A model generated the notes under the pieces. It was not told where the DNA came from and searched no databases. It saw only the letters and a list, made by a program, of their open reading frames with translations. From assembly GCA_018873245.2 (NCBI GenBank), contig JAEMBT020000004.1, positions 3,210,573 to 3,274,572 on the forward strand: a stretch of 64,000 bases of DNA, read 5' to 3'. This DNA comes from Archegozetes longisetosus (Eukaryota > Arthropoda > Arachnida > Sarcoptiformes > Trhypochthoniidae). Positions 11,965 through 22,556 of this stretch are shown one piece after another. Every line of letters begins with the position of its first letter. Within the stretch, counting starts at the first letter, position 1. The translations under genes were made by a program, and so were the position numbers.

Positions 11965-12581
11965 AAATATTTGCTCTAATGTGCGTTATCCTCTCAAACC
12001 CGTATTCCATTTTTTATAAATAGTGTATCAATTGTTAGCAAATACCAACTACGGAAATACAACTTTCAAAGTAAGGTTTATCAGTTTTTTAATTTTTGAT
12101 GTGATTAAAAATATTTTTATTATTCATAATTAATATTTGTTATTAATAATATTATTATTTAGAACTGAAAATAATGATTTGTCAAAAATATAATCATTTT
12201 AATTTATTTATATTAGCTGTATTTATTATAATATAGACATGAATGAATAAAATATTGAATATTACTCATTTATGTACTATTCATTTCTGTATTATTTGTT
12301 TGATTTGTTCTTTATGATTTTCACACAATTTCATTTAACATTATTGTTGTTCTCTTATTTATAATATCTGTATAACTTGTTTCTTTATTATTAAAATGCA
12401 TATTTATCAACTCTGTCCATCGAATTTATATTCATCTTTGTTTGGTTTAGTATCTCGCAATGGTTAAACTTGGCTTTCTCGAGTCGTAACCCAAACATAC
12501 CTGGTATAAACCATGGGAGAATAAGTTAGGTCGCGAAGCGACCTATTGAGGAGTTCGCCCGTAAGCAAATATTATGTTTTG
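11965..12581. other. AT-rich intergenic sequence
   Basis: No gene seen. A short perfect palindrome, AGGTCGCGAAGCGACCT, lies at about 12530-12546. Confidence 0.5.
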
Positions 12582-12698
12582 TATAAAATTAAACCTATTA
12601 TTGTAAGGTATCTTCCTATTCAAGGTATCATCCTGCCGGCAGGATGAATAGGAAAATACTTTACAATAATATGTTTAATTTTATAAAGTTACTGGTCC
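12582..12698. repeat. Near-perfect palindrome of about 115 bp
   Basis: Arms reading TATAAAATTAAAC.TATTATTG through ATCCTGCC fold onto each other with almost no loop (centre CTGCCGGCAG). The left arm has one extra block of about 8 nt (AAGGTATC). It is probably a foldback relic. Confidence 0.75.
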
Positions 12699-13430
12699 AT
12701 TTAACTAGGATTGGGAGATTGCATAGCTTAGGCAGGTTTTAAGAGTTGAAATATGATTATTACCAACTGTCTTCATAATTTGTATAGTTTAGACAAACTA
12801 CTTAAAGATTTCAACCAAAAGTGATCTTTTAATTAGCAATAAATCTGGACACACATGCGATCTATGAAAACTAAAGTTTAGAGATACAGTATAGGTTTAT
12901 ATAAGAAAGTTAGACGTTATTACAATATAGACTAAAGTTTTGTTTTTTCTTAGTCGGCTATCAGAGACTAAACATAACATCACAAATAGATCCAAAGGTT
13001 TCAATTTTGTGTGTGTGTGAAGCTATACTATTGACTATGCTTCGTTTTGTAAATAAAATATATATAAAAGCCCAAACAAACTATTTATTATTTACCCCTA
13101 ACACCACAATTGACGACGGGGTAACAATATCATTGCACTTGCTACAAATAAAGCTCGAAAATTGGGCATTCAAATAGTTCTTAATATTATATTAATACTT
13201 TTAAAGTTACCTGTAGATTATTTGACCTATTTTAGAAAATAAATTTTTTAATATGTATATATTCAATATTAATTTTTTTGTGACAATGATTTAAAAATTG
13301 GTAAAAATTTTATAAATATTTGAGGCATTGGTAAAAGGCATCAAATATTACAGATTAAGTTTCACAAAAACAGTTTTTAGAAATCAAAGCATTAATTGTA
13401 TTTTATAATAAGCGAAATATAATTATTACC
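12699..13430. other. AT-rich intergenic sequence
   Basis: Nothing supportable. There are a few weak open frames without family motifs. Confidence 0.5.
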
Positions 13431-13434
13431 TTAA

Positions 13435-14893
13435 CCCTAGAACAGTAAAACGGGGTCGAAATGACCCAAGAGACTATAAAAATTATTATAACGTTCTCGG
13501 ATAAAAATCCGCAAAAAGTTTACAAACTTTTAAAAATATTTTGAGCTTAAGAAGATATGTGATTTATATATCAAATAAAAGAGAATTTTCTATTCTCTAT
13601 AACAGTAAAAGATTTTAAAAAATATTCATATAAAGAAAAGTGTTACGTAATTTTAAAGCGAATAACCTCGAAAAAGTGTTTGGAAATTTTCGTTTTAAAA
13701 ACTGGCATCATTCAAAAATTTTAATTTTACTCATTTAAATTCATTTCAAAATTTCTAAAATGATCAGAATTTATAGTTCAGATATAAGGGAATATAAATT
13801 ATCGAAAATATTAACAAAATTTATTTCAAGTTACCTTAAAAATGATCATCAAACTTATCGAAGAAATTTAAGGATAACACTAAGAAAAGGGACTGCAATT
13901 TTGTATCGATTAAGTTAAAAATTTTAATTTTTCTATAATATTATAAATAAAATATTGATGATCATTTAACAATGAAAGAAAAGTTAAAATATTCATCATA
14001 AAAAAGAGAGACCAAAAATCGAAGCGCATCGATAAAGTTATTGTCTCGATTTTGGTCTATTTAAGGCGTCCCTTTTCGGTCGCTCCCGATTCTAAACCAT
14101 ACCGACACATATATCATTGGAAAGCTCTCGACGAGACGAGCACTTTGATGCTCAATACAAGTACTTTTGATCAAAAGATTGATCACAGAATGCTCCTAAA
14201 TTAATCATTAGTTATCAAGAAATATCAAGATTTATCATTAAAAAACGAAAAAACCTAATAGTTACTTATTAACAATAATAAATTACATAAAATTATTGTG
14301 AAATAACTGAGAAGTGAGGATAAAATTTTCAAAATTTTTATACAATTTTGAATTATATTGATTTCCATTACACTTTTAGGGGTATCCTTGCAAAAAGTGG
14401 TATTGTAGCCAAACACTCGCTCATATGTTTAAATAAAAATTACCCTTTAATATTCAATAATTGGTTTAAGTTTTAGCCAAATTTTGACATTATATTATAA
14501 TTATTTTATTATTTTACAATCAATTGAAATTTGTGCGGATTTTTATCCGAGTACGTTATTTAGTTATAATTATTAGCATTCAAAATATTAATAGTATTTT
14601 CAGATGAGTATTTAAGGGTCATATTAAAATATAAATTATTTATAATATTTAAATATAATTAAGTTTAAAGTTAATCATATCTCAGATTAGGCATTAAATT
14701 TAGATATGAAATAAGTTTTCATTCAAGATTTTAAACAAATTACGTCGAAGATGTTTATACCAATAAAATTATAAACACGATAACTAATATAATTTCTATC
14801 CCTTATTTAAACATACTTCTTAAAATCAGTAGATCGGTCAAAATAACCTAAAATTACCGAAAACCTTAATCTAAAATATTTTACTGTAAAGGG
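13435..14893. mobile_element. piggyBac-like non-autonomous element in TTAA
   Basis: The ends CCCTAGAACAGTAAAA and, inverted, CCCTTTACAGTAAAA are flanked by TTAA at 13431-13434 and 14894-14897. TTAA is the target and duplication used by piggyBac transposons, whose termini also start with CCC. Near the left end is the palindromic GGGTCGAAATGACCC often seen in this family. A second inverted pair (CGGATAAAAATCCGC near 13479 and its complement near 14537) lies further inside. No transposase is present. Confidence 0.8.
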
Positions 14894-16252
14894 TTAACCG
14901 ATAGAGATGTGTCCAATTGGAGTTCTAATTGACATTCTCGGGCCAAAAGATATACCAAAACCCAGAAAAGAGGCACTGATTCCTGCGGGTCCTGCAGATA
15001 CACCAGTACTAACATTGATACCAATGCCAACACTCGCTATTCCCAGATTAGCCTCAGCTTTACAGAGCTCTGCACCAGCATATATCGAAATACCAGTTAC
15101 GTATCCCACATGAATGCCCGCACCCGCTGCTGGACCGTTAGCCGAGGCAGAGAAGACTCCGTTGTGAGCATACACCTCTCCAATAGCTGCACGCGCGTAA
15201 ACACCCTTAGCGCAGCGCGTTTCATATTCACCTGCACCAACGCTTACGGCTTGTGCATCGCAAAGAGCTTTTCTGTCATAATTGTCAATAATGTTCTCGA
15301 GGGCTGCAAAAGCATTTACACCAACTCGAGGCTTGATATTTGCATTAACGTGATTTTGAAATGTTTTCACTAATTTTTCTGAAGTAGGGGTTCCCTTTGG
15401 TGTTGATTTTGGAGCTGTTTTTATTGGTTCAAAATATACTTTCTTCAAGCCTTTATTTAAATTGTGCTCAATTTTAACGAACTTTTTAGAAGGAATTGAA
15501 TATTTATTTTCGACATTAATATGATTTGGATCTTTCCAATTCTTAACTTTTGACTCTTCGGTACTCCTTCCTTCACCAGAAGCAGTCGTAACCCTCGCTT
15601 CATCTAAAACGGACTCGCACTTGTTACAGGGAGGCTTAGAGACACCTATTGTTTGATCTTTAGTGGTCCCGTATGCGATGTGTTGCAGCTCTGCGTGTGA
15701 GGCCGCATTCTCATCACGATTTCGTGCCATATTTTTAGGTCCGATTACGTGAATATCGGCTGTTTTGAATTCGGAAAAATTGTCTCGAATCGTCTTTTCG
15801 ATTACATGTTTATCATTAGCATTGAGTCCATAACTGCCCTCCTGATCTTTGTAACCGAACGACTTCGTTCATCCACCATCTCTAGTTTTTATATTAGCAG
15901 CAATTGTAATATCTTTCCCATCTTCTGATATTTTGACTGCTGTACAATCAGAATATCTTTCGATTTTAATTTTATTAGCCCATTTAATTTCTCTTGATTT
16001 CGGATGATTCAAAATATGCTTGTGTCGTTCATCCCAAACAGCGTTGTGAACCATAGTTGCTACTTCTACTCCCTTTTCAGCCCTCGCAGTATTATTAGTA
16101 CTTATACGACCGTTTGGAACATTTAATTTGAAGACTTTGGGTCGACATCTATATGCCTTATATGACTCATCACTTTCTCCAGATTCGTCATAACTTTCCT
16201 TATAGAATTGCATTCTATCCTCCGATCTCGAATTCGCATATTTAAGAGCCAT
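14894..16252 (-). pseudogene. Deaminase-fold protein with Gly/Ala-rich C-terminal domain; one in-frame stop
   Basis: One minus-strand frame runs from the ATG at 16252 to the stop at 14894, broken only by a TGA at 15869-15871. Upstream of it, CTAVKISEDGKDITI looks like the first beta hairpin of the deaminase fold. Downstream, HAE (H186, E188) and PPCNKC (C209, C212) give the H-x-E plus C-x2-C zinc site of cytidine-deaminase-like enzymes, including the bacterial polymorphic-toxin groups. The last 140 or so residues are Gly/Ala-rich with a repeating SAGP, GISFGP pattern that resembles a domain I recall from uncharacterised animal proteins. The gene has no introns and is GC-richer than its surroundings (64 G+C in 120 bases at 15061-15180). 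The stop codon overlaps the TTAA used by the neighbouring piggyBac-like element. The substrate (nucleoside, RNA or DNA) is unknown. The inner stop may be real, recoded or an error. An ATG at 15730 could start a shorter protein lacking the first strands. Confidence 0.6.
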
Positions 16253-16409
16253 TGCTAGGAATTGTTTTATTAATCACCGGAGAGAGCAAATTGAACAGAA
16301 TTGACAAGTGGTCTGTTAGTCTATTCGCGGTATATCTACTAAAGGATTTCGACCAAATTTGGCAAATAGTTACTCAGACCAAAAATCATATCCAGTTTAA
16401 GTTACGATT

Positions 16410-16412
<3 letters not shown>

Positions 16413-16467
<55 letters not shown>
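16413..16467. repeat. (TA)n microsatellite
   Basis: An uninterrupted TA/AT dinucleotide run of about 55 bp. Confidence 0.95.
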
Positions 16468-16470
<3 letters not shown>

Positions 16471-17396
16471 GAACCTTGTTATTTTGAAATCTCTTCTGCC
16501 AAAAATTCGTGTTCAAAATTACCTGGTATTCTAAGAAAGGTTCAAAAATATAAATTTCGTCTGAAATGCAATATTTTAATCATTAACACTAAGGTTTTAT
16601 TTAGAATATAGTTATTCATAAAGAAATCAATAGGCTATTATTTTGATAGTAATTTTAAATTGATCAATTTAGTTAACTAGCAAAGGACGTTCTAATGTAT
16701 TAATAATTTAACGTAAAGTTGGGTAATTATATTTAAAACCTATTTGATATTTATTTCAAAATAATAATAAACACAAGTGACTAAAAACCGTAAAAACATA
16801 AATTGAGCAGCGACTGCGCAATGAACCACGTGTTTTATACGTCTTAAAACTAAACTTTTACGAAACTTATTCAAAATATCTTAATATAAATAAAAACAGA
16901 TTTTTGAGTTCCATTATCACTAAGTTATTGCTTTAAAAAAAGTAAATTATTTTACTGTGAGAAATACTTTCTTTGCTTTAAATTATATCCAGTAATAATA
17001 ATAAATTAAAAATAAATTTAAATTAAAATCAAATTTTTAAAAAGTAAATCATAATGTTTTTAATGAACTTTCAATTATCTAAAACAATAAATCAAAGCGT
17101 AAACTCGCAATTAATCACAACTGAACGCAATTGAAATCTAAGTCCAAAGTAATTAACAAAGAGTTTGAATACAAATCGATCAAAAATTCACTCGATTCGA
17201 GCATAACTTACAATTATATGAATTCGACTTATATAAAACTGATTGACAATAATTTGTTGTCTCAACAAATAGTGTTTCAAATTGGAGACAACAAAGGCTA
17301 TAACGATTGATAGACGTGTGAAAACGATATCATTTTGTCTATAACTCAAACTTTCAAATCCTTTCCTTCGCCATTAAATAATTGTATCTTTTAATT
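16468..17396. other. AT-rich intergenic sequence with one dispersed repeat
   Basis: About 16762-16820 (CAAGTGACTAAAAACCGTAA and onward) recurs inverted at about 26890-26955. Otherwise nothing recognisable. Confidence 0.5.
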
Positions 17397-17880
17397 ATGA
17401 GTCAAATATACGGATTATACGAAATCCTTGGACTCAATTCTGATGCATCTAATGATGACATTAAGAAAGTGAATAAAACAATTTTTCAATTATCTTTCGT
17501 AATTTGGTAACGATTACCATTTGTTCTCTAGGCTTACAGAAAAGCCGCATTTGAATCACATCCTGACAAAGAGCTAAATAAAGAAAAATTCAAGTTTGTT
17601 CATTACGCTTTCGATGTTTTGATTGATCCGACAATTTATGTATTGACTTTCAATACTAAACAAGGTTGGAAAACGGCTAAGCTCACAAGACGTCAAATTT
17701 ATGATCGTAAGGGATTCGGTGGTTTGAAATTTTTTCGCGGAAAAAAATTGCAAATATATTAAGGACGGAATTGAAATGTTTGGGTATCCATATCTCGAAT
17801 GGACATTAACATCTGATACGACTTCCATCGAAGAAATGATAAACAAGCCATACCTCCTATCAATTCAAACGCAACAATAA
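17397..17880 (+). pseudogene. Small DnaJ-domain protein, two exons, with a probable frameshift
   Basis: Exon 1 is 17397-17468 and exon 2 begins at 17532 after a 63-bp intron (GTGAAT..TAG). The protein starts with a J domain: YEILGLNSDAS, then IKKAYRKAAFESHPDKE with the diagnostic HPD at residues 34-36, and a closing RQIYDRKGF. This is the part of Hsp40 co-chaperones that stimulates Hsp70 ATPase. No Gly/Phe or substrate-binding region follows. The first frame stops at 17762, but a run of seven A at about 17741-17747 separates it from another open frame that continues to 17880. A one-base slip there (natural or sequencing) is therefore likely, and the intact product would be about 139 residues. 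The following zinc-finger gene begins 18 bases later in that second frame. Confidence 0.65.
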
Positions 17881-17898
17881 ATTATTCAACAAAAACAA

Positions 17899-18255
17899 AT
17901 GTCAGGTTATCCTCAATTTCCAAGAGTCAATTTAATTAGAGTTGAATTAAATGAATCGATTCCGCTTCTTTATAAGCCATCTTTAGATAAATGCGATTGG
18001 CCTGATTGTGACTATCGACCTTCCAGACCGAGAGATCTCGGTAAACATAAAGAAACTGTTCATCTCAAGAATTATAAATTTGAATGCGTTTGGCCTGAAT
18101 GTAATAAAATGTTTGCCTCAAAACAAAGTTTGAAAGATCACATAAATCTACATACAGGTGAAAAACCTCATAAATGTTTGAAGAAAAACTGTAAAGCTTC
18201 TTTTCGTAGCAAAAATTCGTTAAGATTTCATGTAAATAATCATAAAATCTTTTAA
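17899..18255 (+). CDS. Three-finger C2H2 zinc-finger protein
   Basis: 118 residues. Fingers one to three start at CDWPDCDYRP, CVWPECNKMF and CLKKNCKASF, each with two C and two H. The linker HTGEKPHKC between fingers two and three is the classic TGEKP type of DNA-binding fingers. The first finger has a long loop and an extended linker, as in GLI/ZIC-type CWxxC fingers. No other domain is present. It is short for a transcription factor and lies just 18 bases after the DnaJ frame, so it could be the last exon of a larger transcript or part of a decayed duplicate. DNA target unknown. Confidence 0.7.
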   Translation: MSGYPQFPRVNLIRVELNESIPLLYKPSLDKCDWPDCDYRPSRPRDLGKHKETVHLKNYKFECVWPECNKMFASKQSLKDHINLHTGEKPHKCLKKNCKASFRSKNSLRFHVNNHKIF

Positions 18256-18606
18256 AATCTGAAAATTATTAATCAATTTAAACAATTTTGTACTGTAAAT
18301 TAGTTTCCTATCCTGAAACACATAAATTTACTTGCCTTCGCTATTTTAAAATACATTAACTTATTTTCCTTTGTTATTATTTTATCAATCCGAGTTTTCT
18401 TTTTTTGAAATTTTTTATTGATTTGAATTTTTGGCGCTGGGGCTCTATTTTACGATTCTTGGAAAGAATAATTTTGTTGTCATGCTTTATACTCTTAAAG
18501 CGCTTGGATCTTTCTTGATCTCTATGAGGGTATTACGACACAAGATCGAAGAAAAAATACCGAATGAAAAAAGATCGAATCAATAATATCGAAAACAAAA
18601 AGATCG

Positions 18607-19108
18607 AATACGACAAAAGACCGAATGCGACAAAAGACCGAATGCGACAAAAGACCGAATGCGACAAAAGACCGAATGCGACAAAAGACCGAATGCGACA
18701 AAAGACCGAATACGACAAAAGACCGAATACGACAAAAGACCGAATGCGACAAAAGACCGAATGCGACAAAAGACCGAATACGACAAAAGACCGAATGCGA
18801 CAAAAGACCGAATACGACAAAAGACCGAATACGACAAAAGACCGAATGCGACAAAAGACCGAATGCGACAAAAGACCGAATACGACAAAAGACCGAATAC
18901 GACAAAAGACCGAATGCGACAAAAGACCGAATGCGACAAAAGACCGAATACGACAAAAGACCGAATACGACAAAAGACCGAATGCGACAAAAGACCGAAT
19001 GCGACAAAAGACCGAATACGACAAAAGACCGAATACGACAAAAGACCGAATGCGACAAAAGACCGAATGCGACAAAAGACCGAGTGTGACAAAGGACCGA
19101 ATGCGATC
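18607..19108. repeat. 17-bp minisatellite, about 29 copies (left arm)
   Basis: The unit is AAAAGACCGAATGCGAC, with one common variant (G or A in the middle of GAAT.CGAC). The variants alternate as AAGG over much of the array, giving a 68-bp higher-order unit. The unit has no stop codon in any frame, so open frames on both strands here are an artefact of the repeat. Confidence 0.95.
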
Positions 19109-19396
19109 TGTTTGAATAAACAAAATCATTAATTTAAAAAATAAATAATTAGAACAATTTTTTATTACTTATTATGTTTTAGTGAAATAATATGTTTACA
19201 TGAATGACAATAAATTTTAGATCACAAAATAAGTGAATTCAGTTTTAAAATATTTGAACTATAAAAGTGAATATTAAACCTGCTCTTAACATAATACAAT
19301 TGTTTAGTTTGAAGTTAATATATTTTAAACAATTATATATTCAAATCCAATATAAAATTATATCCATAAGTAAAATTAAACAAAAAATTTTTGAAA

Positions 19397-20805
19397 TCAA
19401 ACTTGTAAGTTGAAATTATGAGCAATTCCACGCAAATATTCTAGTAGTGGTACTTTTGTATAGTCCATTACGATTGACTTTATATTCTGAGCCGTATCTC
19501 TATAAGTACGATTTCCCGGAGCTGGTTGGCGGCCGGCAATCAATTGTTCAATTTCGAGTTCGTTCAAACTCTGTTCTTCTTTGAGACCATCGATGAACTT
19601 CCAGATCGATGGATGAGATGCACTAAATAATCGGCTGAAACGATTATGCCAACCTTCGACAGAATTATTAGTCTTTGGAAGATCATTAAGTGCTGCTTCA
19701 TAACAGTTCCAAAGATTATGAGGGTATGTTGGATTCTGTCTTTGATTTCTTCTCGTGTACCTTCCTATCCATGTATCTTCGAAATAGTTAATTATTGGTC
19801 TCAAATCGTCATTGTTTTCGATATAATATGCTGAATCAAAGTTTCAAATGATAGAATAACATCATTAACTGGAACGAAAGCTAAGCTTGCTAAAAGTCTG
19901 ATTTCAAGAGCAAACTCATGATCATTCGTATATCTTTCAAGAGTATTATTATGTTGCTGAATCTGTCGCCAAATACATTGACTAAGATGGAAGAAACACC
20001 CTCTTTGGTTAGCATTAGGAAAAGCTCTATGAAAGGCTTTCAATGAAGCTTGTTCAAAGTCAGTCATAATTGAATTTGGATCAAGAATTTGATTTAAGTT
20101 TTTCAGAGCATTAAAAACTCTATTATAGGAAGCTTCCGATTTATTCGGCATCAAAGCGAAAACGGTAGGAATAACTTTGTGATTTTTCACTGAATGAATG
20201 GTGTATACCTGTCTGAATAAGGGTGGACTCACTTTGAACGTTCCATCTGCGAACCAATGGGGACTCTGAGACATAAGATCCAAATTCCTTGTCGTTGTAA
20301 ATATCATTATTCTATCATTTGAAGGTCCACTATCATGCATAAGGAAGGCAGCACCATTTGATGTTTGAGTATATTCTATTGGTAGAGTCAACTCGATTAA
20401 GCTCGACGGGTTCGAAACTGGAGTTTGAACCACTTGTCGAAAACGCTGTACTGTTCGTTTCATACTTGGTATTGATGGTAATTGACCCGCAACAGCACTG
20501 CTAACACCAATACTAGAAGTGGCTATGATCTGGTGTGTAGCTTCTTGAGTTAAAATAGCTTTTTCTTTTATATTTGAGACGAATTTTCGAGCTTCTATAG
20601 TTGCTGAATCTGGGACATGGTTATGGCTAGTAATTTTTTCAATTTTATCATTAAAAGTTATGCACCTAGATGTGCATTTCTTTGTTCTGTACTGAGTGCA
20701 TCTCCAATAAGTCCTATTTTTAACTTCCTTATCCACTAGAAAAAGGAATCCTTTGTGCACCAGTAAGTTGTGACCTTTTTGGCTTTTGATTAATGTTAGT
20801 GGCAT
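19397..20805 (-). pseudogene. MULE transposase with FLYWCH zinc finger, one frameshift
   Basis: The minus-strand frame 20805-19801 starts with a FLYWCH-type zinc finger (GFLFLV..., YWRC, HNHVPD), followed by the MULE catalytic domain. That domain has the first aspartate in WFADGTF, the second in MTDFEQASL, the C..H pair in GCFFHLSQ, and the third acidic residue in SVEGWHNRF, which lies in the second segment 19804-19397. The two segments join by a one-base frame change near 19830, where FE.. continues as AYYIENNDDLRPIINYFED. Otherwise the protein is complete to its stop, so this copy died recently or holds a sequencing error. It is closely related to the copy at 31688-33130. It is the presumed transposase for the minisatellite-ended element around it. 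Confidence 0.85.
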
Positions 20806-20880
20806 TGTTTATCTATAAAGTTTCGATTAGAAGATTAGAATAATATAATTTGTTTTTTAATCTATAAGATTATGCTTCGA

Positions 20881-21392
20881 TAGTGCTCCTCACAGGTTGG
20901 GTTTATTTAAGAGATTTGACAAATCAGGTCAAACTTTCGAGTTCAAATCGCTAAAAGATTTGACTCGAACGAAGCCAAGTCTTGTCTGAGTCTATTCCAA
21001 ATCAAGTTTGGGTAGGACCCAACTAGGTTTGAAAGGTTAGAATTTATTGTCAGAAAAATGTTGTGAAATTTTCTAAAATTTTCTATAAACAGAGTATTCT
21101 ATAGTATTCTAGAATATACTAGAAACCTATGGTTTGTTCTGAAAATTCTTGGAATATTCTACGATCTCATACTAAATTCAAGAAGTATCTGGAAAATACT
21201 TTTTAGTATAAAAAGGGTCCACTCTACAAAATTTATAAACAACTTAAAAATTGACTTTATTCATTAATTGCGGTAAGTTTGGGTTTTCGAATAAGCTCGA
21301 GACGAGTTCAAATCAAATCACAGTTTGAATAGATTCAAGTCGAATTAAAATTTACCTCGATTCGACTCGAACTCGATTTGTGCGGAGCACTA
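20881..21392. mobile_element. Old hAT-like MITE
   Basis: The ends TAGTGCTCC.CACA are inverted copies. The flanking octamers TGCTTCGA and TCCATTGA agree at 5 of 8 positions, fitting a decayed 8-bp duplication. The interior contains TTCTAGAATATTCTA-like palindromic runs. Confidence 0.55.
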
Positions 21393-21448
21393 TCCATTGA
21401 TATATCGTGATCTAAAAATTATTATAGTATTTCAATTTATTATAAGTA

Positions 21449-22105
21449 AAGAAGTGACTTTTCGGTGATAAACGCAATCTAATTGTTTGGTAATCGGTGG
21501 TAAAAGTTTCAAAAGTAGGTGGTTAAATCGGTTTTTATTTAGAATGTAAAAAAGCCTAAATTAAAATATTACGGCAAGCAATGACTTATAAAAGGTATTT
21601 TTCATTGAGAAAGGAGCTGTGTTTTATAATATTAAGTAAAACAATGTTTACTGGTAATAAACTTTGTCTTTGATAGTTTAAAACAGTTTTTCATTGAGAG
21701 AATGAGCTTACGTCAACTGAAACAAGAGATTCATACATAATATTAATTCTGCGTTCTATGTCTTGATTTTACATTAGAAATGAGTTAAAATACTGTTAAA
21801 GTCAAAACATTTACATGTATATAACTAGGTTTATGAATAATTGCAAACTATTCCCTTGATGCTTTTCTGAGAAATATGTCATAAAACTTTATCAAAATTG
21901 ATATGAAAAAGTTACAAAATAGTTAAACCGACTCATAAGTTTAAAATCTGTTCTATCCGATGGTAAAGTATATAATCGGCAATAACCGGTCGAACAGAGG
22001 TCTATATTTGAAATCTAAAGACATGAACCTAAATAAACTAATTTTGATGACTAGTAATGATAATAATTAAGGAAAATAGAGGTTTTTACCGAAAAGTCAC
22101 TTCTC
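21449..22105. mobile_element. TA-flanked inverted-repeat element
   Basis: Both ends read AGAAGTGACTTTTCGGT in inverted orientation and are flanked by TA, the target of Tc1/mariner-type elements. No coding sequence inside. Confidence 0.6.
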
Positions 22106-22129
22106 TAATTATAAATACTCATACTTAGT

Positions 22130-22208
22130 ATTAGGTCAAACCATAAGTAATTGCAAACTTTTTCATGTTTTATTATGAAAAAGTTTGCAATTGCTATGGT
22201 TTGACTTA
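22130..22208. repeat. Hairpin of about 80 bp
   Basis: TAGGTCAAACCATA..AATTGCAAACTTTTTCAT folds onto its complement with a short loop (GTTTTATT). Confidence 0.8.
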
Positions 22209-22292
22209 ATATATTATAAGCTATTATAAAATAAGTCATTATAAGGCAATATACAATTAAATTTGGGATTAATCCAATTCTTATTTTATTAA

Positions 22293-22556
22293 TTGAAGTT
22301 TTTCGTTGTTTTATTGCCGCCTATTGAAGCCTCGTGTCCGGTATTTCATCACCTCCGGTTGGTTACGGAGCGAGACGCCCATTGTGTGGGATTGTTAAAT
22401 GATTTTAACCCACGGGCTCCTGAGCCCCCGAAAATCCGGTGTCTCAGGACGGTAACCACGGACAGAGTCCGTATCCCCCGCCAGACCTTAAGTGGCGTGA
22501 TATAACGCCTGTGAGGGCATAATGGCAATAAAACTTAAATTCATTCATTCATAATA
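22293..22556 (+). mobile_element. 5'-truncated LINE-like 3' end
   Basis: A GC-rich island in AT-rich surroundings ends in CAATAAAACTTAAATTCATT and a tail of ATTC repeats, the layout of the 3' untranslated end of a non-LTR retrotransposon. There is no reverse transcriptase, so the clade cannot be told. Confidence 0.5.

Noticed and set aside
14907-15373. Two plus-strand frames opposite the deaminase-fold gene
   Set aside because: They are the antisense shadow of the GC-rich minus-strand gene. The minus frame carries the recognisable motifs.
16252-16611. 119-residue plus-strand frame
   Set aside because: It runs through a TA microsatellite (a YIYIYI repeat) and has no other motif.
18607-19108. 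CRISPR-like array
   Set aside because: Units are contiguous with no unique spacers, and the genome is eukaryotic.
18522-19132. Long open reading frames on both strands of the minisatellite
   Set aside because: The 17-bp unit contains no stop in any frame, so six overlapping frames stay open. The protein would be a 17-residue repeat with no support for translation.
22293-22505. Small protein gene in the GC-rich island
   Set aside because: The island ends in an ATTC-repeat tail and looks like the 3' end of a LINE. The frame has no recognisable domain.
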